64,000 nucleotides of DNA from Caballeronia sp. SEWSISQ10-4 2 (GCF_030464885.1 NZ_JALPRJ010000038.1:23870-87869); one strand, 5' to 3'. Positions 18,342-27,299 are shown, counted from the stretch's first letter. Notes: a model not told the origin generated them from the sequence alone. Translations and numbers: made by a program.

Positions 18342-18652
18342 GCTGCAACTCCTGTAATAACCGGGTGAATCGGCTCGATAGAGCCGAGCCGGTTAGTCGC
18401 GAGAACTAACCGATAGCTCTCGGATTTCGCCGATGGAGTTGTAATACTGTGTGGATGGAACTTGGGTCGGGCTCGCAGTCAGGCCCACAGTCAGGCGGTA
18501 AAACAAAAAAAGATCCGGCAGGCGGACACCCGGCAATGACGTCTGACCGACCAAGGCTTCCACGTCATCACCGGGCGCCGCTCGACGGACCCAGCTTTTA
18601 TTGCACTTTATGCAACCGGCTATGCGTATGCATCAACCGGTTTTCAGGCAGT
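18342..18652. other. Leader region of the kbp-like gene with two hairpins
   Basis: No gene. Just upstream of the kbp-like start are CGGCTC/GAGCCG (18371-18386, GATA loop) and CGGTTAGT/ACTAACCG (18390-18412, 7-base loop). Further right, around 18505-18540, a weak CCGG-based hairpin precedes a run of T on the minus strand and may end the glxR message. Confidence 0.45.
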
Positions 18653-19534
18653 TCATTCGGTAACCTGATGATTCGACATCAGTTCCAGCGCTTTCACCAT
18701 TCCCGAGTGATCCCATTCGCGCCCACCGTTCGCCACACACACGCTGAACAATTGCTGCGCGCTCGCCGTATGCGGCAACGCCAGACCCAGCTTCTTCGCA
18801 CTCTCCAGCGCGAGGTTCAGATCTTTCTGATGCAATTCGATCCTGAAGCCCGGATTGAACGTGCGCTTCGTCATGCGCTCGCCATGAACTTCCAGAATCC
18901 GCGATGCGGCGAACCCACCCATCAACGCACGCCGCACGCGCTCGGGATCCGCGCCGGATTTCGAAGCGAACAGCAGCGCCTCGGCCACCGCTTCAATGTT
19001 CAATGCTACGATGATCTGGTTCGCGACCTTGCACGTCTGTCCCGCGCCGTTATCGCCGATGAGCGTCACGTTCTTGCCCATCACTTCGAAGAGCGGTTTT
19101 GCGCGTTCGAACGCTGCTTCGGGGCCGCCGACCATGATCGTCAGCGTCGCTTCGCGGGCACCCACTTCGCCACCTGACACAGGCGCATCGAGGTAATCGC
19201 AGCCGAGCGCGTTGATTTTCTTCGCGAACGCTTGCGTTTCGAGCGGCGAGATGGAGCTCATGTCGATGACAAGCTGGCCTTTCTCGAGTCCCTTCGCCAC
19301 GCCGTCTTCAGCGAAGAGGACGTTCGCGACATCGGGCGTGTCCGGCACCATCAAGACGATGATTTCGCTTGCCCGAGCGACTTCGGTCGAGCTGGCAACC
19401 AGTTTGCCCAGCGAGCGCAGGTCGTCAGGCACGGGATACGCCCCGTTCAGCACCAGCGCGTGGCCAGCTTTCTTCAGATTGCGCGCCATGTGCGCGCCCA
19501 TGATTCCAAGGCCGATAAAACCAATTGTTGCCAT
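18653..19534 (-). CDS. glxR: 2-hydroxy-3-oxopropionate (tartronate semialdehyde) reductase
   Basis: A 293-residue beta-hydroxyacid dehydrogenase: the N-terminal NAD motif is GFIGLGIMGAHMARNL, the substrate motif is DAPVSGGEVGAREATL, and the catalytic lysine lies in GAGQTCKVANQIIVALN. It reduces tartronate semialdehyde to D-glycerate, the last step of the glycerate pathway for glyoxylate use. It is the third gene after gcl and hyi, 18 bases from hyi, which fixes its role better than sequence alone would, since the family has several related activities. Confidence 0.93.
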   Translation of the reverse strand: MATIGFIGLGIMGAHMARNLKKAGHALVLNGAYPVPDDLRSLGKLVASSTEVARASEIIVLMVPDTPDVANVLFAEDGVAKGLEKGQLVIDMSSISPLETQAFAKKINALGCDYLDAPVSGGEVGAREATLTIMVGGPEAAFERAKPLFEVMGKNVTLIGDNGAGQTCKVANQIIVALNIEAVAEALLFASKSGADPERVRRALMGGFAASRILEVHGERMTKRTFNPGFRIELHQKDLNLALESAKKLGLALPHTASAQQLFSVCVANGGREWDHSGMVKALELMSNHQVTE

Positions 19535-19552
19535 TACGTTCGTCTCCTCCAG

Positions 19553-20356
19553 TTATGCCACTGCTCGCGCAGTCTTCCAGCCAGCGGTTTCCTGCAGCCA
19601 GCCAAGGCCGGCTTCAGTCGTGCCGTGCGGTTTGTACTCGCAACCGATCCAGCCGTCGTAGCCGAGTGAGTCCAGCAGCGAGAACAGGAACGGATAGTTG
19701 ATCTCGCCCGTGCCCGGTTCGTTGCGGCCGGGGTTATCGGCCAGTTGAATATGCGCGATCGACGGCAGGTTGCGCTTGATCGTGGCAGCCAGTTCGCCTT
19801 CCATGCGCTGCATGTGATAAATGTCGTATTGCAGGAACAGATTGTCCGAGCCGACGTCGCGAATTACATCCAGTCCTTCCTGCGACCGGTTCAGCGCGAA
19901 GCCGGGGATATCGAAGTAATTGCACGGTTCAACCAGCAAACGGATGCCTTCTTTCTTCAACGCATCGGCCGCAAATTTCAGGTTTTCTACAATAGTCGCC
20001 CGTGCTTCCGCGAGGCTCACCGAAGCAGGCGGAATGCCGACGAGACAATTCAACTGCGGCACGTTCAGCGCTTTCGCGTATTCGATAGCCCGCGTCACGC
20101 CCTCACGAAATTCCTCTTTCCGATCGGGCAGGCACGCGATGCCGCGCTCGCCGCCCTCCCAATTTCCTGCCGGCAGGTTATGCAGCACAAGCTGGAGATT
20201 GTTGGCGTCAAGACGCTGACGAAGGTCCGTTGCCGGGTACGGATACGGGAACAGGAACTCCACCGCTTCGAAGCCCGCATCGGACGCCGCCGCAAAGCGG
20301 TCGAGGAACGGCACTTCGTTGAACAGCATCGTCAGGTTTGCTGCGAATTTCGGCAT
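19553..20356 (-). CDS. hyi: Hydroxypyruvate isomerase
   Basis: A 267-residue TIM-barrel protein of the xylose-isomerase-like family. It starts MPKFAANLTMLFNEVPFLDRF, and EPCNYFDIPGFALNRS plus the late HIQLADNPGRNEPGTGEI carry the metal-binding Glu/Asp/His residues typical of Hyi. It interconverts hydroxypyruvate and tartronate semialdehyde. It sits between gcl (14 bases upstream) and glxR, as in the well-known glyoxylate operons. Confidence 0.93.
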   Translation of the reverse strand: MPKFAANLTMLFNEVPFLDRFAAASDAGFEAVEFLFPYPYPATDLRQRLDANNLQLVLHNLPAGNWEGGERGIACLPDRKEEFREGVTRAIEYAKALNVPQLNCLVGIPPASVSLAEARATIVENLKFAADALKKEGIRLLVEPCNYFDIPGFALNRSQEGLDVIRDVGSDNLFLQYDIYHMQRMEGELAATIKRNLPSIAHIQLADNPGRNEPGTGEINYPFLFSLLDSLGYDGWIGCEYKPHGTTEAGLGWLQETAGWKTARAVA

Positions 20357-20370
20357 GGTTCAGTTCTCTC

Positions 20371-22146
20371 TCAGGCGTGGTGCGCGATGGCCGTCGGCGC
20401 GTCTTGCTCGGTTTCGGCGAGCGGCTCGAATTCATTGACTGCATCGATCTCCGCGCCCATCGCGATATTGGTCACACGCTCGAGGATCACTTCGACGATG
20501 ATCGGCACGCCGAATTCCGCGAGCATTCCCTGCGCCTTGCGAAGGGCGGGGGCGAGGTCTTCCGGATTGAAGACGCGCACTGCCTTGCAGCCGAGTCCTT
20601 CGGCCACCGCGACGTGATCGACGCCATAACCGTTCAGATCGGGTGCGTTGATGTTCTCGAAGGCGAGCTGGACGCAATAATCCATGTCGAAGCCGCGTTG
20701 TGCCTGACGGATCAGGCCGAGGTACGAGTTGTTCACCACCACATGGATGTACGGCAACTGGAATTGCGCGCCGACAGCAAGCTCTTCGATCATGAACTGG
20801 AAGTCGTAGTCGCCGGACAGCGCCACGATTGGCCGTTGCGGGTCCGCAGCGCGCACGCCGAGCGCAGCCGGAATGGTCCAGCCGAGCGGGCCGGCCTGAC
20901 CGCAATTGATCCAGTTGCGCGCCTTGTACACATGCAGGAACTGCGCGCCGGCGATCTGTGAAAGACCGATGGTCGAGACGTAGCAGGTATCGCGGCCGAA
21001 GACCTTGTTCATCTCTTCGTAGACGCGTTGCGGTTTCATCGGCACGTTGTCGAAGTGCGTCTTGCGATGCATCGTGCGCTTGCGTTCCTGGCACTCGCCA
21101 ACCCACGTGCCGCGATCCTTCAGCTTGCCTGCGGCCTTCCACTCGCGCGCTACCTCGACGAACAATTCGAGCGCGAACTTTGCATCCGAGACAATGCCGA
21201 GGTCCGGTCCAAACACGCGGCCGATTTGCGTCGGTTCAATATCCACGTGCACAAACGTACGGCCCTTCGTATAAACCTCGACGCTGCCCGTATGCCGATT
21301 AGCCCAGCGATTGCCGATACCCAGCACGAAGTCGGACGCGAGCATGGTGGCATTGCCGTATCGATGCGCGGTTTGCAGACCGCACATGCCGGCCATCAGC
21401 GGATGGTCATCGGGAATGGCGCCCCAGCTCATCAGCGTGGGGATAACCGGTACGTTCATGAGTTCGGCGAATTCGACGAGGAGATCCTCGGCCGCTGCGT
21501 TCAGCACGCCCCCGCCGGACACGATCAATGGCCGGTCGGACGCCGTCAGCATCGTCAACGCCTTTTCGATCTGACCGCGCGTCGCTTTGGGCTTATAGAC
21601 GGGCAGGGGTTCGTACGTATCGATATCGAATTCGATTTCCGCGAGCTGCACGTCGATCGGCAGATCGACCAGCACCGGACCCGGACGGCCCGAGCGCATC
21701 AGGTGGAATGCCTGCTGGAACACGCGCGGTACGAGCGCCGGTTCACGCACGGTCACTGCCCACTTGGTCACCGGCTTCGCGATCGATTCGATATCGACGG
21801 CCTGGAAGTCTTCTTTATAGAGACGCGCACGCGGCGCCTGACCCGTGATCGCGAGAATCGGGATGGAGTCGGCCTGGGCGGAATACAACCCGGTGATCAT
21901 GTCCGTTCCCGCCGGTCCCGATGTACCGATGCACACGCCGATATTGCCCGGCGCTGCCCGCGTATATCCTTCGGCCATGTGCGACGCGCCTTCCACATGG
22001 CGCGCCAGCACGTGGCCGATGCTGCCGGCGCGTTGCAGGGCGGAGTAGAACGGGTTGATTGCCGCGCCCGGAACGCCGAACGCCATTTCGATCCCTTCTT
22101 TTTCCAGCACGAGAACGGCTGCGTCGACTGCTCGCATTTTTGTCAT
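20371..22146 (-). CDS. gcl: Glyoxylate carboligase (tartronate-semialdehyde synthase)
   Basis: A 591-residue thiamine-diphosphate enzyme, equal in length to E. coli Gcl. It starts MTKMRAVDAAVLVLEKEGI, then GVPGAAINPFYSAL. As is diagnostic of Gcl, the usual ThDP-activating glutamate near this region is replaced by a hydrophobic residue. The C-terminal ThDP motif is SGDYDFQFMIEELAVG. It joins two glyoxylates to tartronate semialdehyde with CO2 release. The ATG at 22146 is preferred because GGAGACAG precedes it; the frame is open to 22185. First gene of the gcl-hyi-glxR operon and divergent from a LysR gene. Confidence 0.95.
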   Translation of the reverse strand: MTKMRAVDAAVLVLEKEGIEMAFGVPGAAINPFYSALQRAGSIGHVLARHVEGASHMAEGYTRAAPGNIGVCIGTSGPAGTDMITGLYSAQADSIPILAITGQAPRARLYKEDFQAVDIESIAKPVTKWAVTVREPALVPRVFQQAFHLMRSGRPGPVLVDLPIDVQLAEIEFDIDTYEPLPVYKPKATRGQIEKALTMLTASDRPLIVSGGGVLNAAAEDLLVEFAELMNVPVIPTLMSWGAIPDDHPLMAGMCGLQTAHRYGNATMLASDFVLGIGNRWANRHTGSVEVYTKGRTFVHVDIEPTQIGRVFGPDLGIVSDAKFALELFVEVAREWKAAGKLKDRGTWVGECQERKRTMHRKTHFDNVPMKPQRVYEEMNKVFGRDTCYVSTIGLSQIAGAQFLHVYKARNWINCGQAGPLGWTIPAALGVRAADPQRPIVALSGDYDFQFMIEELAVGAQFQLPYIHVVVNNSYLGLIRQAQRGFDMDYCVQLAFENINAPDLNGYGVDHVAVAEGLGCKAVRVFNPEDLAPALRKAQGMLAEFGVPIIVEVILERVTNIAMGAEIDAVNEFEPLAETEQDAPTAIAHHA

Positions 22147-22255
22147 CTCTGTCTCCTTCCATTGTGTTCTGCTGCGTTCCGCCACTGCGGGACGTCGTTT
22201 AGTGGACTTTATGCGTATGCCGGAGTGTTGATAAGATCAGCCATGGTCGTTTTAT

Positions 22256-22273
22256 CCAATACAAAAAGTATGG
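22256..22273. promoter_or_regulatory. Candidate LysR-regulator operator between gcl and lysR
   Basis: CCAATAC-AAAAA-GTATGG is an inverted repeat with one extra base in the left arm, 15 bases before the lysR start and about 110 bases before gcl. It contains a T-N11-A type core. Likely site of autoregulation and possibly of gcl control. Confidence 0.4.
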
Positions 22274-22288
22274 AATGGAGACACTCAA

Positions 22289-23200
22289 ATGGACCGCTTC
22301 AGGCAGATTGAGACATTCGTGAAGGTCGCCGAGGCCGGCAGTCTTGCCGCGGCGGCGCTGGAGGAGGGCGTGTCGCCAGTGATTCTGGGGCGGCGTATCG
22401 ATGCGCTCGAGAAGCGTCTGGGCGTGAAATTGATGTACCGTTCGACCCGCCGGCTGGTGGTAAGCGAAGAGGGCGCGGCGTTTCTGGAGCGCTGCCGTGG
22501 ACTGCTGGCCGACTGGAACCAGGCTGAAGACGAACTCGCCGATGGCCAGCGCACCGTCGATGGCCATCTGATCGTGTCCGCGCCCGCAGCGTTCGGACGG
22601 ATGCACGTGGCGCCCCACGCCCCCGGTTTTCTCGCCGATAAACCCGCGCTGCAGATGTCGTTCAACCTGAACGACCGCGTAGCCGATTTGATCCGCGAAG
22701 GTTACGACCTGTCGATCCGGATCGGCGGCGCGGTCGACCAGAACTTCGTGGCGGTGAAACTAGCGGAGAACCGCCGCGTGGTCTGCGGCACGCCGGCGTA
22801 TTTCAAAAAGTACGGCAAGCCGAAATCCCTCGATGACCTGCCGCGCCACAACTGCCTCGCGTTCAACTTGCAGGGCGGCCAGAACCGCGGCTGGTATTTC
22901 CGTCGCAACGGCAAACTCGTGACGGTGCGTGTCTCCGGCAACCTGGATTGCAACGACGGCGAATTGCTGCACCGGTGGGTGTCGGAAGGGCACGGGCTCG
23001 GCTGGCGCTCCACGTGGGAGATCCAGCGGCAACTGGCGGCCGGCGAGCTGGAAACCGTCCTGGACGAGTTCGCGCTGCCCGACTACGACATCCTCGCGGT
23101 CTATCCGCAGCAGCGCTACGTGCCCGCAAAAGTGCGCTACTTCATTGATTATTTGAAGAAAATCTATGCGCAGCCGGATTACTGGAGCCGCGAACGGTGA
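22289..23200 (+). CDS. LysR-family transcriptional regulator, probable regulator of the gcl operon
   Basis: A 303-residue LysR protein. The N-terminal helix-turn-helix reads MDRFRQIETFVKVAEAGSLAAAALEEGVSP in style, followed by the linker helix and an effector domain of the type common in large Burkholderia LysR paralogue groups (ISAPAAFGR-like start, here VSAPAAFGRMHVAP). It is divergent from gcl with 142 bases between, the classic layout for a LysR activator and its target operon. The inducer is not readable; glyoxylate or a purine-derived compound would fit the pathway. Confidence 0.85.
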   Translation: MDRFRQIETFVKVAEAGSLAAAALEEGVSPVILGRRIDALEKRLGVKLMYRSTRRLVVSEEGAAFLERCRGLLADWNQAEDELADGQRTVDGHLIVSAPAAFGRMHVAPHAPGFLADKPALQMSFNLNDRVADLIREGYDLSIRIGGAVDQNFVAVKLAENRRVVCGTPAYFKKYGKPKSLDDLPRHNCLAFNLQGGQNRGWYFRRNGKLVTVRVSGNLDCNDGELLHRWVSEGHGLGWRSTWEIQRQLAAGELETVLDEFALPDYDILAVYPQQRYVPAKVRYFIDYLKKIYAQPDYWSRER

Positions 23201-23278
23201 CGCTCCGGGGGAACGCAGCTTCACACGGCTAAGCCCTTGAAAACACAGCGGAAGTAAACCGCGAAATGCGTAAATCAG

Positions 23279-23307
23279 TTGTGCGGCCGACCTGATCTCG
23301 CTATAAT
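23279..23307 (+). promoter_or_regulatory. Sigma-70 promoter of the rpsF-priB-rpsR-rplI operon
   Basis: TTGTGC (23279-23284), 17 bases, TATAAT (23302-23307); the -10 is a perfect match. Transcription would start about 58 bases before rpsF. Confidence 0.75.
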
Positions 23308-23372
23308 CGCTGGCTTCTCTCTTGCCGCACCGGTCCGACGCCCGGGTGGCTTTATATCCTCAAGGAGTAACA

Positions 23373-23747
23373 ATGCGTCATTACGAAATCGTATTTATCG
23401 TGCATCCGGATCAAAGCGAGCAAGTGCCCGCCATGATCGAACGGTACAAAACCACGATCACGACTCACGGTGGTTCGATCCATCGCATCGAAGACTGGGG
23501 CCGCCGTCAGCTGGCTTACATGATCGAGAAACTCGCGAAGGCTCACTACGTGTGCATGAACATCGAATGCAGCCAGGAAACGCTCGAAGAACTGGAACAC
23601 GCGTTCAAGTTCAACGACGCTGTGCTGCGTCACCTCATTGTCAAGATGAAGAAGGCCGAAACCGGTCCGTCGCCGATGATGAAGGAAGTGCATCGCGAAG
23701 AAGCCAAGAAGGCGGCCAGCCAGCCGTCGACTGAAGCGCAGGCTTAA
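23373..23747 (+). CDS. rpsF: 30S ribosomal protein bS6
   Basis: A 124-residue bS6 beginning MRHYEIVFIVHPDQSEQVP with the conserved RIEDWGRRQLAYMIEKL and YVCMNIEC segments. It has a charged, alanine-rich tail after residue ~95, in place of the poly-glutamate end that RimK modifies in E. coli. It binds bS18 in the 30S platform. The ATG at 23373 follows AAGGAGTAACA; the in-frame codons from 23322 are not part of bS6. First gene of the operon. Confidence 0.96.
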   Translation: MRHYEIVFIVHPDQSEQVPAMIERYKTTITTHGGSIHRIEDWGRRQLAYMIEKLAKAHYVCMNIECSQETLEELEHAFKFNDAVLRHLIVKMKKAETGPSPMMKEVHREEAKKAASQPSTEAQA

Positions 23748-23785
23748 TAGACAGCCCTTACAGGCGTCAAGCCACCAGGATTTAA

Positions 23786-24085
23786 GTGAACCGGCTGCAA
23801 CTGACAGCAAGCGTCGTGGAACGCGAACCGGTGCGGTACACCCCCGCCGGCGTCCCGATCGCAAGTTGCACGTTGCATCACCGTACGGAAGTCGTCGAAG
23901 CGGGCATTGCCCGGCAAATCGAACTGACTCTCCCGGCGGTAGCGGCCGGAGCTGCGAGCGGCAAGCTGGAAGGCATCGCGATGGGCGTTGAAACGCTCTT
24001 CACGGGCTTCATGGCCAAGAAAAGCCGCAACGCGCGAACCCTGGTGTTTCACATCACAGAATTGCAGGATATTGGAAAGGACTGA
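23786..24085 (+). CDS. priB: Primosomal replication protein N (PriB)
   Basis: A 99-residue single OB-fold protein with a GTG start, beginning MNRLQLTASVVEREPVRYTPAG. It is the dimeric single-strand DNA binding partner of PriA and DnaT in restart of stalled replication forks. The gene lies between rpsF and rpsR, its usual position, and ends 2 bases before the rpsR start. Confidence 0.94.
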   Translation: MNRLQLTASVVEREPVRYTPAGVPIASCTLHHRTEVVEAGIARQIELTLPAVAAGAASGKLEGIAMGVETLFTGFMAKKSRNARTLVFHITELQDIGKD

Positions 24086-24087
24086 AC

Positions 24088-24363
24088 ATGCCCCGCCCGA
24101 CTGGTAAGAAATTCGACAAACGTCGTCAGCAACAAAACCCGCTCTTCAAGCGCAAGAAGTTCTGCCGTTTCACCGCGGCCAATGTCGAGTACATCGACTA
24201 CAAGGACACGGAAACGCTGAAGGACTTCGTTGGTGAGAACGGCAAGATCACGCCGGCTCGTCTGACAGGAACGAAGGCTCACTACCAACGTCAGCTCGAT
24301 ACGGCTATCAAGCGCGCTCGTTTTCTCGCGCTGCTGCCGTACACCGACCTGCACAAGGCCTAA
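24088..24363 (+). CDS. rpsR: 30S ribosomal protein bS18
   Basis: A 91-residue bS18. The basic N-terminus is MPRPTGKKFDKRRQQQNPLFKRKKFCRF, followed by the conserved core IDYKDTETLKDFVGENGKI and TGTKAHYQRQLDTAIKRARFLALLPYTD. It pairs with bS6 on the 30S platform. Very close to priB (2 bases) and 28 bases from rplI, all on one message. Confidence 0.97.
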   Translation: MPRPTGKKFDKRRQQQNPLFKRKKFCRFTAANVEYIDYKDTETLKDFVGENGKITPARLTGTKAHYQRQLDTAIKRARFLALLPYTDLHKA

Positions 24364-24391
24364 TCAGACGACGCAATAAGGAAAAAGCCAA

Positions 24392-24847
24392 ATGCAAATC
24401 ATTCTTTTGGAAAAAGTCGTCAACCTGGGCAACCTCGGCGACATCGTGAAGGTCAAGGACGGTTACGCACGTAACTTCCTGATCCCGGGCAAGAAGGCTC
24501 GCCGTGCAACGAAAGACGCAATCGCGGAATTCGAAGTGCGCCGTGCCGATCTGGAAAAGGTTGCGGCTGAAAAGCTGGCAGTCGCTACGGCCCTGGGCGA
24601 AAAGCTGAGCGGTGCTACCGTTCAGATCTCGCAAAAGGCTGGCGTCGACGGTCGTTTGTTCGGTTCGGTGACGAACGCGGACATCGCTGACGCGTTGAAG
24701 AAGCAAGGTCTGGCCGAAGTCGAAAAGTCGCAAGTGCGTCTGGCCGACGGCCCGCTCAAGCTGGTTGGCGATCACGCCGTCCAGATCGCACTGCACACCG
24801 ACGTGGTTGTTGACGTCACGGTGTCGGTGCTGGGCGAACACGCTTAA
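24392..24847 (+). CDS. rplI: 50S ribosomal protein bL9
   Basis: A 151-residue bL9: the N-terminal rRNA-binding domain is MQIILLEKVVNLGNLGDIVKVKDGYARNFLIP, followed by the long connecting helix and the C-terminal domain with LFGSVTNADIADALKKQG. It sits at the base of the L1 stalk. Preceded by AAGGAAAAAGCC. Last gene before the terminator at 24907. Confidence 0.97.
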   Translation: MQIILLEKVVNLGNLGDIVKVKDGYARNFLIPGKKARRATKDAIAEFEVRRADLEKVAAEKLAVATALGEKLSGATVQISQKAGVDGRLFGSVTNADIADALKKQGLAEVEKSQVRLADGPLKLVGDHAVQIALHTDVVVDVTVSVLGEHA

Positions 24848-24906
24848 GTATCTAGCCGGCCGGGCTGAGTCCTGCCGCTGATGCAAAAGTAGTGCCGCAG
24901 TAAAAG

Positions 24907-24938
24907 AAAGGCGGGAACCGCGAGCGGTTCCCGCCTTT
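24907..24938 (+). terminator. Intrinsic terminator after rplI
   Basis: A 14-bp perfect stem, AAAGGCGGGAACCG (24907-24920) with CGGTTCCCGCCTTT (24925-24938), a CGAG loop, followed by TTGTTTTT. Separates the ribosomal genes from dnaB. Confidence 0.92.
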
Positions 24939-24989
24939 TTGTTTTTCCGGTCTCGCCGCCGCCCGTCATTTCGCCGATAATTCCTCCCC

Positions 24990-26378
24990 ATGAACGCACC
25001 GTCGAAAGATCCCCAACTGGATGCGCTGAAAGTTCCGCCGCACTCCATCGAAGCCGAGCAGTCCGTCATTGGCGGCCTGCTGCTGGATAACGCCGCATGG
25101 GACCGTATTGCGGACGTGATGTCGCACAGCGATTTCTATCGCTACGACCATCGGATCATTTATGAGGCGATCGGCAAGCTGATCGCGACCACACGTCCAG
25201 CCGACGTGATCACCGTCTACGAGGCGCTGACGAACACCGGCAAGGCCGAGGAAGTCGGTGGGCTGGCCTATCTGAACGCGCTGGCGCAGAACACGCCGAG
25301 TGCGGCGAACATTCGTCGATACGCGGAAATCGTACGGGATCGCGCGGTGTTGCGCCGGCTGGTTTCAGTCGCCGATGAAATTTCCGCCGATGCCTTTAAT
25401 CCGCAAGGCAAGGAAGTGCGCCAGTTGCTGGACGAGGCCGAGGCGAAGGTGTTCTCGATCGCGGAAAGCGGCGCGCGCGGGACGCAGGGTTTTCTCGAGA
25501 TCGGGCCGCTGCTCACGCAGGTCGTCGAGCGTATTGACACGCTTTATCACACCGCCAATCCGAGCGACGTGACCGGCACGCCGACAGGTTTTGTCGATCT
25601 CGACCGGATGACGTCGGGCATGCACGGCGGCGAATTGATCATCGTGGCCGGCCGGCCATCGATGGGTAAAACCGCGTTTTCGATGAATATCGGTGAGTAC
25701 GTGGCTGTGGAATATGGCCTGCCGGTGGCTGTGTTTTCCATGGAAATGCCGGGCACGCAGCTCACTATGCGTATGTTGGGCTCGGTCGGCCGTCTGGACC
25801 AGCACAGAATGCGTACCGGCCGTCTCACCGACGAAGACTGGCCGAAGCTCACGCACGCGGTGCAGAAAATGAGCGAGGCGCAAATTTTTATCGATGAAAC
25901 CGGTGGGCTGAACACGATGGAATTGCGCTCGCGCTCGCGTCGTCTGGCCAGGCAATGCGGGAAGCTGGGCCTGATCATCGTGGATTATTTGCAGCTCATG
26001 TCCGGCTCCGGTTCGGCCGGTGAAAACCGCGCGACGGAAATTTCGGAAATCTCGCGTTCGCTCAAAAGTCTCGCCAAGGAACTTGATGTTCCCGTGATGG
26101 CGCTTTCGCAGTTGAATCGCGGGTTGGAGCAGCGTCCGAACAAACGTCCGATCATGTCCGACTTGCGGGAATCCGGCGCTATCGAACAGGACGCGGACGT
26201 GATTCTTTTCATTTATCGCGATGAGGTTTACAACCCCGATACCCAGGATAAGGGCACGGCGGAGATCATCATCGGTAAGCAGCGCAACGGTCCAATTGGT
26301 CCTGTTCGGCTCACGTTCCAAGGGCAATACACGAAGTTCGAGAATTTTGCCGGGGCACAGAATTTCTACGGCGACTAG
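24990..26378 (+). CDS. dnaB: Replicative DNA helicase DnaB
   Basis: A 462-residue hexameric 5'-3' helicase. The N-terminal DnaG-interacting domain starts PPHSIEAEQSVIGGLLLD, then comes a linker, and then the RecA-like domain with Walker A AGRPSMGKTAF (around residue 221), Walker B IIVDYLQLM and the ADVILFIYRDEVYNPDT end. It opens the replication fork. Classic location after rplI; it has its own start region after the terminator. Confidence 0.97.
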   Translation: MNAPSKDPQLDALKVPPHSIEAEQSVIGGLLLDNAAWDRIADVMSHSDFYRYDHRIIYEAIGKLIATTRPADVITVYEALTNTGKAEEVGGLAYLNALAQNTPSAANIRRYAEIVRDRAVLRRLVSVADEISADAFNPQGKEVRQLLDEAEAKVFSIAESGARGTQGFLEIGPLLTQVVERIDTLYHTANPSDVTGTPTGFVDLDRMTSGMHGGELIIVAGRPSMGKTAFSMNIGEYVAVEYGLPVAVFSMEMPGTQLTMRMLGSVGRLDQHRMRTGRLTDEDWPKLTHAVQKMSEAQIFIDETGGLNTMELRSRSRRLARQCGKLGLIIVDYLQLMSGSGSAGENRATEISEISRSLKSLAKELDVPVMALSQLNRGLEQRPNKRPIMSDLRESGAIEQDADVILFIYRDEVYNPDTQDKGTAEIIIGKQRNGPIGPVRLTFQGQYTKFENFAGAQNFYGD

Positions 26379-26497
26379 GGAATTGATACGCCGCACGCAC
26401 TCGATTTGACGCCCGTCAGGGTGCGGCGGCGGTCCCGCGAAGGTACAATGTGGCACTTTTATGTCAGCGCCATTTTGAGCCGCCTTCCGGGATTTTC

Positions 26498-26674
26498 ATG
26501 TTCGGAGCCGGTCCCGAGCATGTGTACGAACGCGTCGATTGCGGCGCTAAGGCTTCGATCCTGCTGGCTCGCATTGAATCGCTGGAAAAGAGCCGCGCCG
26601 TGTTGCTGGCCGCAGCAATCGAGCGGGCGGGGAAAGCAACTCCCGACGATGACGACGAACCGCCGGGTTATTAG
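26498..26674 (+). CDS. Small hypothetical protein downstream of dnaB
   Basis: A possible 58-residue protein (ATG at 26498) with a helical middle (ASILLARIESLEKSRAVLLAA) and an acidic end (PDDDDEPPGY). Third codon positions are G/C-biased like real genes here, and an in-frame ATG at 26450 offers a longer version. I do not recognise a family. The ribosome binding site is weak. Confidence 0.4.
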   Translation: MFGAGPEHVYERVDCGAKASILLARIESLEKSRAVLLAAAIERAGKATPDDDDEPPGY

Positions 26675-26756
26675 CGTTGTCGGCCCAAAGGGTAAGCCGA
26701 TCCTGTAACACTGTGCCCGCCGATGATTTCTTCACGAGCGGGCCGCGTGTTTCGAA

Positions 26757-27032
26757 TCAGATTCGATGTGTCTTGATCCAGTCGCGCAAAGCGTCATTCA
26801 TGCGGGTTTGCCAGCCGTCACCGCTTGCTTTGAACCGCTCGACTACATCATGGTCATATCGGATCGTCACGGACACTTTTGGCTTGGCAACTTTCGGGCG
26901 ACCGCCGCGCCGCTTCATTTGCGCGAACTGTTCATCGGTTGGCACGAACGTATCTGGGTCGGCGTCAATGCCTCGCTGGATCACGGCATCTTCGTCCGGT
27001 GTTGGCATGTGAAGCTTAGGTTTGCTCGACAT
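26757..27032 (-). CDS. brnA: BrnA-type antitoxin, ribbon-helix-helix (DUF4415)
   Basis: A 91-residue antitoxin starting MSSKPKLHMPTPDEDAVI. The C-terminal RHH domain is KPKVSVTIRYDHDVVERFK followed by GDGWQTRMNDALRDWI, the standard BrnA pattern. The N-terminal half is the flexible part that wraps the toxin. The start lies inside the 3' end of brnT (17-base overlap), so the two are translationally coupled. The longer open frame upstream (to 27176) is antisense to brnT codons in another frame and is rejected. BrnA represses its own promoter. Confidence 0.9.
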   Translation of the reverse strand: MSSKPKLHMPTPDEDAVIQRGIDADPDTFVPTDEQFAQMKRRGGRPKVAKPKVSVTIRYDHDVVERFKASGDGWQTRMNDALRDWIKTHRI

Positions 27033-27285
27033 AGCGTTTAACCTCTCTCGAATTCGCCCGTCTAAGGCTGATGACGCGGAACGCTTCTCCGCGCTGCGTG
27101 AACAGCACGCAATACAGGTGCCCATCGATCGGCGCGTAACCAATCTCGCGAAGCTCGCCATAGTCCCGGCGATCATCCGGCGCGCACCACACAGCGGACC
27201 AATCTATTTTTGCGGCGAGCACGAGCGATACGCCATGTTTGCGCTCGTTCGCCTCGCTTTTGTTTTGGTCATATTCGATGCGCAT
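27016..27285 (-). CDS. brnT: BrnT-type toxin (RelE-fold ribonuclease)
   Basis: An 89-residue BrnT. MRIEYDQNKSEANERKHGVSL is the family start (the F/YDxxKxxxNxxKHGVSF motif). The later segments VLFTQRGEAFRVISLRRANSREVKRY carry the conserved Arg-rich catalytic face. BrnT is an mRNA-cleaving toxin neutralised by BrnA. Toxin-first gene order, as usual for brnTA. The pair sits alone between dnaB and the phosphate genes with poorly coding flanks, which suggests acquisition as a small cassette. Confidence 0.92.
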   Translation of the reverse strand: MRIEYDQNKSEANERKHGVSLVLAAKIDWSAVWCAPDDRRDYGELREIGYAPIDGHLYCVLFTQRGEAFRVISLRRANSREVKRYVEQT

Positions 27286-27299
27286 GCGGTTATTGTAGT

